From positions 124,001 through 188,000 of the IMG/VR virus record IMGVR_UViG_3300045135_002615: a DNA stretch of 64,000 nucleotides; one strand, 5' to 3'. The first letter of the stretch is position 1; every line of letters starts with the position of its first letter. This DNA is from a virus. The position numbers and the translations under genes are program-made. The notes beneath the pieces were generated by a model. That model searched no databases, was not told where the DNA came from, and saw only the letters and a program-made list of their open reading frames with translations. Positions 48,395 through 55,384 of the stretch are shown piece after piece.

Positions 48395-49816
48395 TCAGTG
48401 GAAAATACCATTGAGCCATTCTACCATATCCCCTAGAGAGAGACTTGTAGAAGGGTGAGATGCATACACATAAGAACCTGCAATCTTCTTCGACTCCCGT
48501 ACAAAGACCATAGGGTCAAAGTGGAGCTTAGTTTTACCCTCAAGCAAGCATTGTCTGAGTGAGGTATTGAGTCGAGATGAGCTTAGGAAGTTCAAGATCA
48601 CCTCTGGGTTGATGTAAGCTTTATTAGTTGTAGATGAGTCCTCATGTGAGAGAGCCACTTGTGCTCTCTCATGTGCTGCTGTGAGAGTCTTAACAATCTC
48701 TTTTACGACCTTTTCCTTCAGAGCCTCACCCTCCTCCTCTGAGAACGCTTTAATCCTCTTTAAGAGTGCTTTTCGTTCTTCTTTGAGTGTATCATACACT
48801 TCTTGAGTGGCTCTTAGTTTCCTGAAATCAGTGACTTTGAAGTCTTTGAAATTCTTTTTGAAGTACTCACGGAGGTGTCTATAGTCATAGGGTCTACCTG
48901 AGCAGTCAACAAACAAGTATTTACTACCTTCACTCAGAGCCTTGTCCGTATATTCTCGAACAATAGAGACAAGGGTGGAGTCTTTAAGAGTAGCGACATT
49001 CTCAGTGCCCTTCTTCCCTCTGAATTTTAGTTCTGCAAAGTTGTCTTTAATGAACTCAATGTGCTTAGGGGTGAGGGTCACAGCTCCAAAGGTTTCGACC
49101 TTTTCTTCAGAGCTATCATCTTTCTTAATAACTCGGTTGCCCATACGACCTGGTCGTATTCCTGTTTCCATGATGATAGAGAGAATGATAGCCGAGAGCT
49201 TTATACGTTCGTCTTGGGACGTGAGATCCTTCTTTACTTTTTTAGCAATGGCATTGTACCTACGAACGAGCTTCCTTTGAGCTTTGACCTTTGCGGAGAG
49301 ATCATAGACCCTATTCTCAAAGAGGTCTGATATCTCTTTGATATTTCCATTAGGGTCTACATCGACAACGATAGAAGGTGGCAGGAATGATCTGAGTTCT
49401 TCAGGGAGGATGCTCTTAATAGGTCCTTGCTTCTCGTGTAGGAGGATATCCTTAAATGAGGGCAACGTCATCGTGCGATAAGTCTCAGTGACCTCTCTTA
49501 ATGGGATGTTGCCAAGTAAGTAATCTACGACAATACGGAGGGTCTTGTTACGCCTTGATTTGGACGACTTAGAGATACCTTCCTCGCCAACGAACTTGTC
49601 TAGGTGTTCTAATAGGAGAGGGTTGTTTTTAAGGGATTTTTTAAGTTTGCGGGTGCGTTTCCCCGCCATGTCTTTACTACGCCCTTTCATCTCCTTTTTG
49701 ACACGGTTAGCTTCAGGACGTAGTTCTCTGAGGACTGACCTTAGACTTTTGAGAGACCTCTCTTGGAAGGCATTGTGTCTACGCCTCTGAGCGGGAGTAA
49801 CTTTTAAATCTTCCAT
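48395..49816 (-). CDS. DNA topoisomerase IB (poxvirus/eukaryote-type)
   Basis: 473 aa. Type IB enzymes relax DNA of both signs through a 3'-phosphotyrosine. The catalytic set is recognisable in order: METGIRPGRMGN (first Arg), TFGAVTLTPKHIEF, LKFRGKKGTEN (Lys), VTDFRKLRAT (second Arg), and VALSHEDSSTTNKAYINP (His and nucleophile Tyr). The N-terminal ~70 residues are a basic extension. About 65 residues after the Tyr are unusual, because cellular enzymes end soon after it. The motif spacing excludes an ordinary tyrosine integrase (the TFGAVTL..HI..L.F.GKKG block is TopIB-specific). Promoter motif at 49849-49862. Confidence 0.85.
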   Translation of the reverse strand: MEDLKVTPAQRRRHNAFQERSLKSLRSVLRELRPEANRVKKEMKGRSKDMAGKRTRKLKKSLKNNPLLLEHLDKFVGEEGISKSSKSRRNKTLRIVVDYLLGNIPLREVTETYRTMTLPSFKDILLHEKQGPIKSILPEELRSFLPPSIVVDVDPNGNIKEISDLFENRVYDLSAKVKAQRKLVRRYNAIAKKVKKDLTSQDERIKLSAIILSIIMETGIRPGRMGNRVIKKDDSSEEKVETFGAVTLTPKHIEFIKDNFAELKFRGKKGTENVATLKDSTLVSIVREYTDKALSEGSKYLFVDCSGRPYDYRHLREYFKKNFKDFKVTDFRKLRATQEVYDTLKEERKALLKRIKAFSEEEGEALKEKVVKEIVKTLTAAHERAQVALSHEDSSTTNKAYINPEVILNFLSSSRLNTSLRQCLLEGKTKLHFDPMVFVRESKKIAGSYVYASHPSTSLSLGDMVEWLNGIFH

Positions 49817-49848
49817 ATCTCTACACTCCTATGTTGAAGGGATGTAAA

Positions 49849-49862
49849 TATAAAGGAACTAT
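49849..49862 (-). promoter_or_regulatory. Promoter element for topoisomerase IB
   Basis: Minus strand ATAGTTCCTTTATA, identical to the element at 6883-6870 for the unrelated 163-aa gene. Lies ~35 bases before the ATG at 49816. Confidence 0.65.
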
Positions 49863-49999
49863 CAAGTGTGTGGTTTTCGGTGTTCTCTAGGCAGGAAGAC
49901 CTCCTCAAATGATTTGTATCGGAGGCTACCTTTACACTCTAAAGTAAGACATGAGATCAAGATAAGGGTTGTAAGAAGTTCAGTCTTTTTTCTTGTCAT
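49862..49999 (-). CDS. Small lipoprotein (outer-membrane spanin candidate), 45 aa
   Basis: A frame hidden behind the 3' end of the holin-like gene: ATG at 49999 overlaps its last 20 bases in the +1 register. MTRKKTELLTTLILISC is a lipoprotein signal with lipobox LIS-C (Cys17), leaving a 29-residue mature peptide (CLTLECKGSLRYKSFEEVFL then PREHRKPHT). Very short lipoproteins overlapping another lysis gene are the hallmark of Rz1-type o-spanins. The RBS is weak, so coupling to the upstream gene is likely. The promoter motif of the topoisomerase gene follows immediately. Confidence 0.72.
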   Translation of the reverse strand: MTRKKTELLTTLILISCLTLECKGSLRYKSFEEVFLPREHRKPHT

Positions 50000-50234
50000 C
50001 TGAGTCAATCGCCGCCAACGCTATCTGTGTATATTTATCTATGTATGCCTGACCCAATATGTATCCGATCTGAATGAACCCACTCGTCACAATCATTGAG
50101 ACAATCACGAGGAAGGCATAGTGATCAATCTTGCTACCATATTGAAGTAGCATGACGAGGATGAGTGCCTTCCACCCAAACTCTGAGATGATGTAGGCGA
50201 TGAACTTCTTGCTCTTTAGAGGTAGCTTATCCAT
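49980..50234 (-). CDS. Small membrane protein, holin candidate, 84 aa
   Basis: Two hydrophobic segments (FGWKALILVMLLQYGS, ~18-33; FLVIVSMIVTSGFIQIGYIL, ~40-60) lie between a basic N-terminus (MDKLPLKSKK) and a charged C-terminus (AIDSDDKKKD). Size, topology and charge fit a class II holin, and a lipoprotein gene overlaps its end. No sequence family recognised. Last-but-one gene of the minus-strand cassette 52868-49862. Confidence 0.65.
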   Translation of the reverse strand: MDKLPLKSKKFIAYIISEFGWKALILVMLLQYGSKIDHYAFLVIVSMIVTSGFIQIGYILGQAYIDKYTQIALAAIDSDDKKKD

Positions 50235-50245
50235 GAGAGGACTCC

Positions 50246-50608
50246 TTACTTGATACGGACAACCAATGCTGACCTGGCATTAGATGAGTTGTTGGTAGCT
50301 TGAGAAGGGAGCCTCCTCATGCTTGGGTTATTGACACGGAGGGTGTTCATGGAGGTTTGGAAGTCGTCCTCAAGTACGGACTGATACTTGTCTGGCTTAC
50401 GGCTATATGCCCATAAAAGATTGAGCCTCTCTTGCTCCAACTCATTCATCGTAGGCAAAAGAGCTTGGAAGTCATCTCTCGCTTTTTGATTGCCGTCAGA
50501 CAAGAACTCAAGTATCAGTTCATCTGGGAGTTGAGGTTGATTGTCAGGGTCCTCAAAGACACCTGACAAGGTGTTTACCCCATTTGGCAATACCCAATAG
50601 TTACTCAT
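50246..50608 (-). CDS. Hypothetical protein, 120 aa
   Basis: ATGA overlap with the preceding membrane/coiled-coil gene. Soluble, acidic in the first half (GVFEDPDNQPQLPDELILEF) and helical (MNELEQERLNLLWAYSRKPD); Ser/Asn-rich end. No signal peptide and no catalytic motif for a lysozyme. Its place between two membrane proteins suggests the same process but its role is unknown. Confidence 0.68.
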   Translation of the reverse strand: MSNYWVLPNGVNTLSGVFEDPDNQPQLPDELILEFLSDGNQKARDDFQALLPTMNELEQERLNLLWAYSRKPDKYQSVLEDDFQTSMNTLRVNNPSMRRLPSQATNNSSNARSALVVRIK

Positions 50609-51105
50609 GTGTCACTCTCCTCCTCTTGTGATGGCGTGTCATCAGCTTCCTTAGTGCTCGGAGTCCACTTAGCCACAACACCTTTGAGTTTCACTTGATC
50701 CTCAGACTTAGTCTTGATGGGTTCCTCACCATGAAAGATAGAGAGCTTGTTGATGACCGCAGTTTGTAGCTCAAATATCTGCTCCCTTAAGAGTTGCATC
50801 TGTATTTGAGCATCTCTTAAGCGGGCTATCAGAGCTTCTCTATCTGCGTTAGCAGAAGAGAGCTTATCTTTTAGTTCCTCTACTTCTGAAGGGTCTCTAC
50901 CCGAAGCAATAGAGAGCATTGAGCTAATCGAGCCCGTAAGCATACCTACAATGCCGATCAAAATGTCTCTGTTCTTCTCAACAATCTCATGGGTCGATAA
51001 GAAGTAGATCAAAGCTACAATCAAGAACATGAAGACAACGGAAGCCCACCAACCCCGCTTTGCCTTCTCTGTTTGTGAGAGCTGTGTGTTAGATTTATCA
51101 GGCAT
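50605..51105 (-). CDS. Membrane protein with coiled coil (inner spanin-like), 166 aa
   Basis: A basic start, a transmembrane helix (WWASVVFMFLIVALIYFL, ~19-36), a second hydrophobic stretch (ILIGIVGMLTGSISSMLSIA, ~48-67), then a long heptad region (VEELKDKLSSANADREALIA through LLREQIFELQTAV, ~75-118) and an acidic tail. One or two membrane passes followed by a coiled coil is the i-spanin plan, and two small lipoproteins are encoded nearby. The second hydrophobic segment is unusual for a spanin, so a holin or a signalling membrane protein is an alternative. Confidence 0.65.
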   Translation of the reverse strand: MPDKSNTQLSQTEKAKRGWWASVVFMFLIVALIYFLSTHEIVEKNRDILIGIVGMLTGSISSMLSIASGRDPSEVEELKDKLSSANADREALIARLRDAQIQMQLLREQIFELQTAVINKLSIFHGEEPIKTKSEDQVKLKGVVAKWTPSTKEADDTPSQEEESDT

Positions 51106-51137
51106 GGCTCACCTCACTCTATGACATAAGGTGTTAG

Positions 51138-51968
51138 CTATAAATCACTTATGACATAAGTGATGAACTTTATGACCTCATCTAGGACAGGTATGTAGTA
51201 GGGTAAGCCTAGCCAATATCTCTTGCTTGGGTAAATGATAAAGGGGTACAAGAAGTACAGGTAGATGGCGAGCGTGATGAACCCCATTCTCCAAAAGAAC
51301 CACTCAATCCACTCCTTGAGCTTTCTGTCCCGTGCTCTTGATTTGATGTACTTAGGTCCACCAAGCCTCTTTACTTTCTCTGACCCCATAGGAGGTTGTA
51401 TGGACTCTATAGTTGTCCCGATTGCGTAAATCTCTTGAGGCTTTGAGACACCTTTGAACTTGTAGAGACCTACACACACCAACCTAGCGTCTTTAGGTAT
51501 ATTCGTATCGAGCCTTGAGTTCAGATGAAGCACCGCCTCTTTAGTGAGGAGTACTTGACCTGGACCGCATAAGCTCATGGTTCTTGCGGCGATGTTTTTT
51601 GCTAGACCTTCTAGTTCTACTCTCTTAGCCCCCGCTCCCACGAACTTAGCATCTTGTTCGACTTCAATGATCTTGCCCCAATGGACACCTATACGACACT
51701 TGAGCTTAGTCTTAGGGGGGATGGTTTCTTGATACCTCAATGAGAACAAGACTGCATCACTGAGCTTGTCGAAAGAGAGTAAGAACCCATCAGATCTGTC
51801 AATCTCTCTTCCATTGTGTTTGTAGCAAAGCGATCTGGCTAATCTATCATGGTATTGAAACCACGCCGCAGCTTTAGCCCCACCATGTCTCTGTACGAAC
51901 TTAGTAGAGCCAATGATGTCTAGCAGTACGATGGCGAGATACTTCTCTCTCATTGTTAAAGGTGCCAT
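51138..51968 (-). CDS. Class III nucleotidyl cyclase with membrane tail
   Basis: 276 aa. The cyclase homology domain spans ~8-190. LAIVLLDIIGSTKF carries metal Asp17. GREIDRSDGFLLSF has the second metal Asp60. IGVHWGKIIEV follows, and GLAKNIAARTMSL has the transition-state Asn and Arg. The final AGPGQ-like element is LCGPGQVLLT. The base-specifying Lys of adenylyl cyclases is not evident near GREID, so the product could be cAMP or another cyclic nucleotide. A basic linker (KSRARDRKLK) leads to hydrophobic segments (~222-245, GFITLAIYLYFLYPFIIY), placing the enzyme at the membrane. Lies between a lipoprotein and a membrane coiled-coil gene. RBS GGAGGTGA. Confidence 0.88.
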   Translation of the reverse strand: MAPLTMREKYLAIVLLDIIGSTKFVQRHGGAKAAAWFQYHDRLARSLCYKHNGREIDRSDGFLLSFDKLSDAVLFSLRYQETIPPKTKLKCRIGVHWGKIIEVEQDAKFVGAGAKRVELEGLAKNIAARTMSLCGPGQVLLTKEAVLHLNSRLDTNIPKDARLVCVGLYKFKGVSKPQEIYAIGTTIESIQPPMGSEKVKRLGGPKYIKSRARDRKLKEWIEWFFWRMGFITLAIYLYFLYPFIIYPSKRYWLGLPYYIPVLDEVIKFITYVISDL

Positions 51969-51971
51969 TTG

Positions 51972-52184
51972 TCACCTCCATAATTTAGGTATCTCACCAC
52001 AAGAGAGGCTTAGGATATAAGCACCCATCTCATCATCACACCCTTGAATGAAAGGTCGGAGACCTGTGCAAATGTCTATATGATCAACAGCACGTTCACA
52101 GAGAGGTCTGTTATCCTCGTGCCCGACTTGATCAGGACAACTAATTAGTAAAGCAGTAGATATACATAGTGCGAGTATCCTCAT
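51972..52184 (-). CDS. Lipoprotein, 70 aa
   Basis: MRILALCISTALLISC is a typical lipoprotein signal (lipobox LIS-C, Cys16). The mature ~54 residues hold five more Cys (RPLCERAVDHIDICTG, FIQGCDDEM, LSLSCGEIP), so a disulfide-linked periplasmic or outer-membrane domain is likely. Four bases separate it from the cyclase gene, whose RBS lies in its last codons, which suggests coupled expression. Could be an o-spanin, a surface-exclusion factor or a partner of the membrane cyclase. Confidence 0.72.
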   Translation of the reverse strand: MRILALCISTALLISCPDQVGHEDNRPLCERAVDHIDICTGLRPFIQGCDDEMGAYILSLSCGEIPKLWR

Positions 52185-52507
52185 CAGCTTGACCCCATAT
52201 ACGCAAACTCTTGTTTCTTGATCACCTCAAGAGGGCTTGTCTCATCTCTTCTCATAATCCATTGGATGTAGTAGTTACCTGGCAGGAACGCAGTAGATAG
52301 CTTTTCAGAGACGTAGTACACACCTGGTTCTTCTTGATGGGGGACACGGTATCCAACACCAACTCTCCACTCACCTTGAATATGGTCTACCCCATAAAAC
52401 TCATAATATATCTGATAAGGGTCATAGGGGTTACCATAGCCGTCAAAGAGGATCACTTTGAGGTCATTGGGTCCGAGCGTAGTACCTGGTAAGTATGCAA
52501 CAGACAT
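52184..52507 (-). CDS. Putative virion protein, 107 aa
   Basis: Strand-rich with GPNDLKVILFDGYGNPYDPY and EEPGVYYVSEKLSTAFLPGNYYIQW. This reads like an Ig-like or carbohydrate-binding beta-sandwich, of the kind seen in small phage tail and decoration proteins ('PGVYY...A..PG.Y.I.W'). Overlaps the lipoprotein start by one base. No enzymatic motif. Confidence 0.68.
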   Translation of the reverse strand: MSVAYLPGTTLGPNDLKVILFDGYGNPYDPYQIYYEFYGVDHIQGEWRVGVGYRVPHQEEPGVYYVSEKLSTAFLPGNYYIQWIMRRDETSPLEVIKKQEFAYMGSS

Positions 52508-52508
52508 C

Positions 52509-52868
52509 TTAAACCACCGAGATGATGTTAGAGGGGTCTGTACTGCCCGCTACAGTAACAGGATCTACCGATATGGTCTGCTCACCATATACAAAACTAT
52601 CATCAGCGGTGAGCTGTGCCTTATACTCGACATATAGGGTGAGACCGACTGCGTCATTGGGGATGACATACCTTGAGACATATCGGTGGGTCTGATCCGT
52701 CTGTTGCATGGCGACATCACCACTCAGGATAGACCTGACGACACCTGAGTACTTAAAAATAGTCATGGTGACGTTCTTCACAGAGATTGGTTTGTTGTCA
52801 GAACCAACCCATGCTATCTGACAGACCACGGAGTCTTGTATCTTGGCTCTCGTATGGTAATAGATCAT
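52509..52868 (-). CDS. Putative virion protein, 119 aa
   Basis: Beta-rich (CQIAWVGSDNKPISVKNVTM; VTMTIFKYSGVVRSIL; RYVSRYVIPNDAVGLTLYVE), resembling the next gene's fold and typical small tail or fibre-associated modules. First gene of the minus-strand cassette, led by an 8-bp RBS hairpin. Function not recognised. Confidence 0.68.
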   Translation of the reverse strand: MIYYHTRAKIQDSVVCQIAWVGSDNKPISVKNVTMTIFKYSGVVRSILSGDVAMQQTDQTHRYVSRYVIPNDAVGLTLYVEYKAQLTADDSFVYGEQTISVDPVTVAGSTDPSNIISVV

Positions 52869-52869
52869 G

Positions 52870-52910
52870 TATCACCTCCATGTAAGAAGGTGATAATAAA
52901 ACACTTATTG
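52870..52910 (-). promoter_or_regulatory. Promoter-like element and RBS-sequestering hairpin
   Basis: Minus strand AAGTGTTTTATTATC, then TATCACCT pairing perfectly with AGGTGATA (52888-52895 with 52870-52877, loop 10). The 3' arm is the GGAGGTGAT ribosome-binding site of the gene at 52868. Confidence 0.6.
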
Positions 52911-52921
52911 GCGAGAAGCAC

Positions 52922-53245
52922 ATGAAGTCATACATATTCCCCGTATCTGCGTTATTAGTAGCGAGCATCATATTTTGGTACAAGGGCAATGCCAAGCAAG
53001 TGTACGGGCTAGATTGGTCACCGCTAAGATGGTGGTTATTCACAAGCCTCTTTACGAACTACTTGACACTCCACGCATGGTGGAAACTCATAGAGTTAGG
53101 TGACATTTGGAAAGCTGGTGTTATTTGGGGGGTCACAAGCCTTCTTGTAGATGTCACGATGAACAGCATCTATATCGGATTTAATTGGAAAGGGATTGTA
53201 GCTCTAGCCATGTGTGGCTTAGCCGCAGCTCTTATCCATAGTTAA
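52922..53245 (+). CDS. Multi-pass membrane protein, 107 aa
   Basis: Lone plus-strand gene inside a minus-strand block. Four probable membrane helices: IFPVSALLVASIIFWY, WWLFTSLFTNYLTLHAWW, IWKAGVIWGVTSLLVDVTMN and IVALAMCGLAAALIHS. Many Trp at the interfaces. No family recognised; small polytopic phage proteins of this kind often alter the host membrane (superinfection exclusion), but that is not shown. Its 3' end overlaps the GIY-YIG gene by 4 bases. Confidence 0.65.
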   Translation: MKSYIFPVSALLVASIIFWYKGNAKQVYGLDWSPLRWWLFTSLFTNYLTLHAWWKLIELGDIWKAGVIWGVTSLLVDVTMNSIYIGFNWKGIVALAMCGLAAALIHS

Positions 53246-53622
53246 GGCTTCCAACCTGTAGGGTTGGATACCCATGGGTGATTAAGACCCTCTCCCTTGC
53301 AGTAAGGTGAATCTTCAGGTGTCCATAAGCACCTGTTATACCCCCTCTTGCCCTTCTTGAGGGCGTGTTCCGCTCTTAAAGCCTCTGATCGTGTATCATA
53401 AGGTCCGAAGCACGCACGAGCTTCCCATGGTCTATGCTTAGAAGTGAACTTAGAACCTTTAGGGTTTCCTTCTTTGCCATTAGCATAGAGCCCATTGTGC
53501 TCTCTTAGCCTACGAGTTGGGTCTGTAGTCATACCGACATAAAAGAAGCCAGGTAAGGGGGTGCCTTTACGACTCGTTCGTTGTAGAACACTCTGAATAA
53601 CATAGACCCAATATACTTTCAC
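53242..53622 (-). CDS. GIY-YIG family endonuclease
   Basis: 126 aa. VYWVYVIQS (GIY-like) and GFFYVGMTTDPTRRLREHN (YIG, with the catalytic Arg) followed by KFTSKHRPWEA and a Glu in RSEALRAEHALKK match the UvrC/Slx1-type single-domain nuclease. GTG at 53622 is chosen because it forms a GTGA overlap with the upstream gene; an ATG at 53643 would overlap by 25 bases. A Trp/Pro-rich tail follows. It could be a free-standing homing nuclease or a repair/host-DNA degradation enzyme; no intron is visible next to it. Confidence 0.88.
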   Translation of the reverse strand: MKVYWVYVIQSVLQRTSRKGTPLPGFFYVGMTTDPTRRLREHNGLYANGKEGNPKGSKFTSKHRPWEARACFGPYDTRSEALRAEHALKKGKRGYNRCLWTPEDSPYCKGEGLNHPWVSNPTGWKP

Positions 53623-53939
53623 AGAAGCCCCCAAAGTGAACAAAGAGATTCGACCATCACCTCACCTAAGTGAGCACCGCTCATGTGAGGGGTCACATAG
53701 AGACTACCATCAAAACTGACCGCACCACCTTCTGACAAATAGATCGAAAGAAGATAAGCTGCGGTCAAAGGGTCATCAAGCACGGGTACCCATGAAGCGT
53801 CAGGGCTCTTAAGCCTTACTTTCTGCTTTTCATTGTAGAAGGGATGCATGAGCAATCCATCTACAGGCTTCCACTTTTTATGGAGTACGATCTTCTCTAA
53901 AAGGGTTTTAGTGAGAGAGGAGTTCTTGGTCATAGTCAT
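53619..53939 (-). CDS. Hypothetical protein, 106 aa
   Basis: Overlaps the previous gene by 32 bases and the GIY-YIG gene by 4. Helical and strand mix (LTKTLLEKIVLHKKWKPVDG; DDPLTAAYLLSIYLSEGGAV). No family recognised. The weak RBS suggests translational coupling. Confidence 0.6.
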   Translation of the reverse strand: MTMTKNSSLTKTLLEKIVLHKKWKPVDGLLMHPFYNEKQKVRLKSPDASWVPVLDDPLTAAYLLSIYLSEGGAVSFDGSLYVTPHMSGAHLGEVMVESLCSLWGLL

Positions 53940-54357
53940 ATCTCAAGAAGTCAAAATCAGCAGTCATGGGGATTATCTTTAAACCTTCAAATTTAACGGT
54001 GGACTTGGTGATGAGAGGTTCTTCCATGCCTTTCTCATAAAAACAGACATATAGATCATCTCCTTCAACGCCCTCACCTCCACTATTTGCTTCTTCTGAA
54101 GCAATGAACCATAAGACAAAGCCTTCGGCTTCGTTAGTAGACATCCCTTCATGTACATGGAGACCCCACAAGTCAACAGGCACATTACCTATGACCTCTG
54201 GTTCCTTTAGCAACAAGTAGTCCTCGTTTTTCTTGAGGTAGGCTACAAGGGGGGGTGTGCTCAGTAAACTAACCTCTTTTGATTCAAGGAAGTTTAGGTG
54301 GATTTGGATGAAGCTCAGAGCTTCTTTTAAGTCTTCTATGATTGTGTCTGTCTGCAT
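53908..54357 (-). CDS. Hypothetical protein, 149 aa
   Basis: Acidic soluble protein. N-terminal helix (IIEDLKEALSFIQIHLNFLE), then an alternating strand region (DLWGLHVHEGMSTNEAEGFV; DDLYVCFYEKGME). No motif recognised. A possible promoter (54408-54386, minus) precedes it. Confidence 0.68.
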   Translation of the reverse strand: MQTDTIIEDLKEALSFIQIHLNFLESKEVSLLSTPPLVAYLKKNEDYLLLKEPEVIGNVPVDLWGLHVHEGMSTNEAEGFVLWFIASEEANSGGEGVEGDDLYVCFYEKGMEEPLITKSTVKFEGLKIIPMTADFDFLRYDYDQELLSH

Positions 54358-54385
54358 TTGAGTTCTCTCTATTGTTGGATTTGAC

Positions 54386-54408
54386 TTCCTTATATTAGGG
54401 GTCTACTC
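54386..54408 (-). promoter_or_regulatory. Weak promoter-like element
   Basis: Minus strand GACCCCTAATATAAGGAAG, ~30 bases before the ATG at 54357. It matches the AT-rich core class only loosely. Confidence 0.3.
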
Positions 54409-54657
54409 ATCCCTTGCCATGAAGGTCATGTTTTTAAGAGAACGTATCTCATCGACAAACGTCAACGCAGGTACACGGGAAGTACGGTTGAAGTACTCTC
54501 TCTTCAAGTCCTTGAAAGATGAAGGCTTCTCAAAAACGAACATGACCTTCCTGCCAACGAGTTCGGTTTTGAGAAGCTCCATACCTGATGTCTTCAAGTA
54601 TGCCGCAAAGTACAAGTCCGAGGTCTTGTACATTGGCTCAGGTTTGATGTCTTCCAT
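54403..54657 (-). CDS. Hypothetical protein, 84 aa
   Basis: Small soluble protein (MYKTSDLYFAAYLKTSGMEL; VGRKVMFVFEKPSSFKDLKR) with the strand-helix pattern of the small 'FYFAAYLK..G..' proteins found in many phages, which are usually near-tail genes of unknown role. RBS GGAGAC lies inside a two-part hairpin. No further call. Confidence 0.68.
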   Translation of the reverse strand: MEDIKPEPMYKTSDLYFAAYLKTSGMELLKTELVGRKVMFVFEKPSSFKDLKREYFNRTSRVPALTFVDEIRSLKNMTFMARDE

Positions 54658-54701
54658 TAGGTGTCTCCATGTCCGTGTTGCTCATGGACATGATACCTAA
54701 T
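54656..54701 (-). promoter_or_regulatory. RBS hairpin, two-part stem
   Basis: ATTAGGT/ACCTAAT (54656-54662 with 54695-54701) plus CATGTCC/GGACATG (54668-54674 with 54686-54692), 7+7 bp with an asymmetric internal loop. The GGAGAC ribosome-binding site spans the internal loop and 3' arm, and the start codon begins in the outer stem. Confidence 0.55.
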
Positions 54702-54710
54702 GTTTAATCC

Positions 54711-55370
54711 TTAGAGAACAGTCCCATCTACATCGTAGACCACTACGAGAGGGTCAAGAGTCTCACCGCGAAGAGTGCGGTTCTCCTTCATGCCCTTAAG
54801 GTTGCCCTGTGCAACGCTGATCCAGAAGCTAGAGTCCTCGTTAAGGATAGGTGCATACACACCCTCGTTAAAGAGAGCCTCTTGCTGAGCCTCTGTGAGG
54901 AAAGTGCCATTAACAGTCTGTCCTGCGGCTACGGTGAAACGAGCACCGCCGAGGATCGCAAGGATGTTGCCGAGTGTAGCAGTTGAGAAACCTGCACCTG
55001 CGATGCCTGTACCAACCACCACACCTGCGAGGACACCATTCACGTCAGCCACCTCCATCTTAGCACCTGTACGCATACGGGTGATGAGGGCGGTTGCCAT
55101 CTCAAAGGCTTGAGCCGCTGATGGGTTAGCCACAAGACCGCCTGCGTCAATGGTCATGAGAAGGTAAGCCGCAAGACCGCTCACTTCACGAGAGACTGCT
55201 AGGTTAGCAACTACGGGGAGTACGTTCTCAGGCTGACGAAGATAGCGAGGACCTTGAGGGGCGGGATCTACTACAGGGTTAGCTTGTGAGCGGTTAGGCC
55301 ACATGTCCTTAACCATGAGTGAGCCATTCTCTACGGACGCATCACGGATACAAATTACGGGGTTATTCAT
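54711..55370 (-). CDS. Structural paralogue 1, 219 aa
   Basis: One of three adjacent related genes. Shared plan: an N-terminal segment ending 'V.DM.PN.SQ.NPV.DP..QGP.Y', an Ala/Gly-rich helical middle (~60-150), and a C-terminal end 'SFWIS...G.LKG......G....PLVVVYDVDGTVL'. Composition and tandem copies fit a major virion or decoration protein. No named family recognised. Ala/Gly-rich codons suggest high expression. Confidence 0.75.
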   Translation of the reverse strand: MNNPVICIRDASVENGSLMVKDMWPNRSQANPVVDPAPQGPRYLRQPENVLPVVANLAVSREVSGLAAYLLMTIDAGGLVANPSAAQAFEMATALITRMRTGAKMEVADVNGVLAGVVVGTGIAGAGFSTATLGNILAILGGARFTVAAGQTVNGTFLTEAQQEALFNEGVYAPILNEDSSFWISVAQGNLKGMKENRTLRGETLDPLVVVYDVDGTVL

Positions 55371-55384
55371 GTCTTAAACCTTCC

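Noticed and set aside
48395-49816. Tyrosine integrase (sign of a temperate phage)
   Set aside because: The Arg and Tyr arrangement is that of topoisomerase IB, with the TFGAVTL and FRGKKG blocks. No attachment site or repressor was seen.
53242-53622. GIY-YIG gene as evidence of a group I intron
   Set aside because: Neighbouring genes are intact and closely packed, leaving no room for an intron. No interrupted conserved gene was found beside it.
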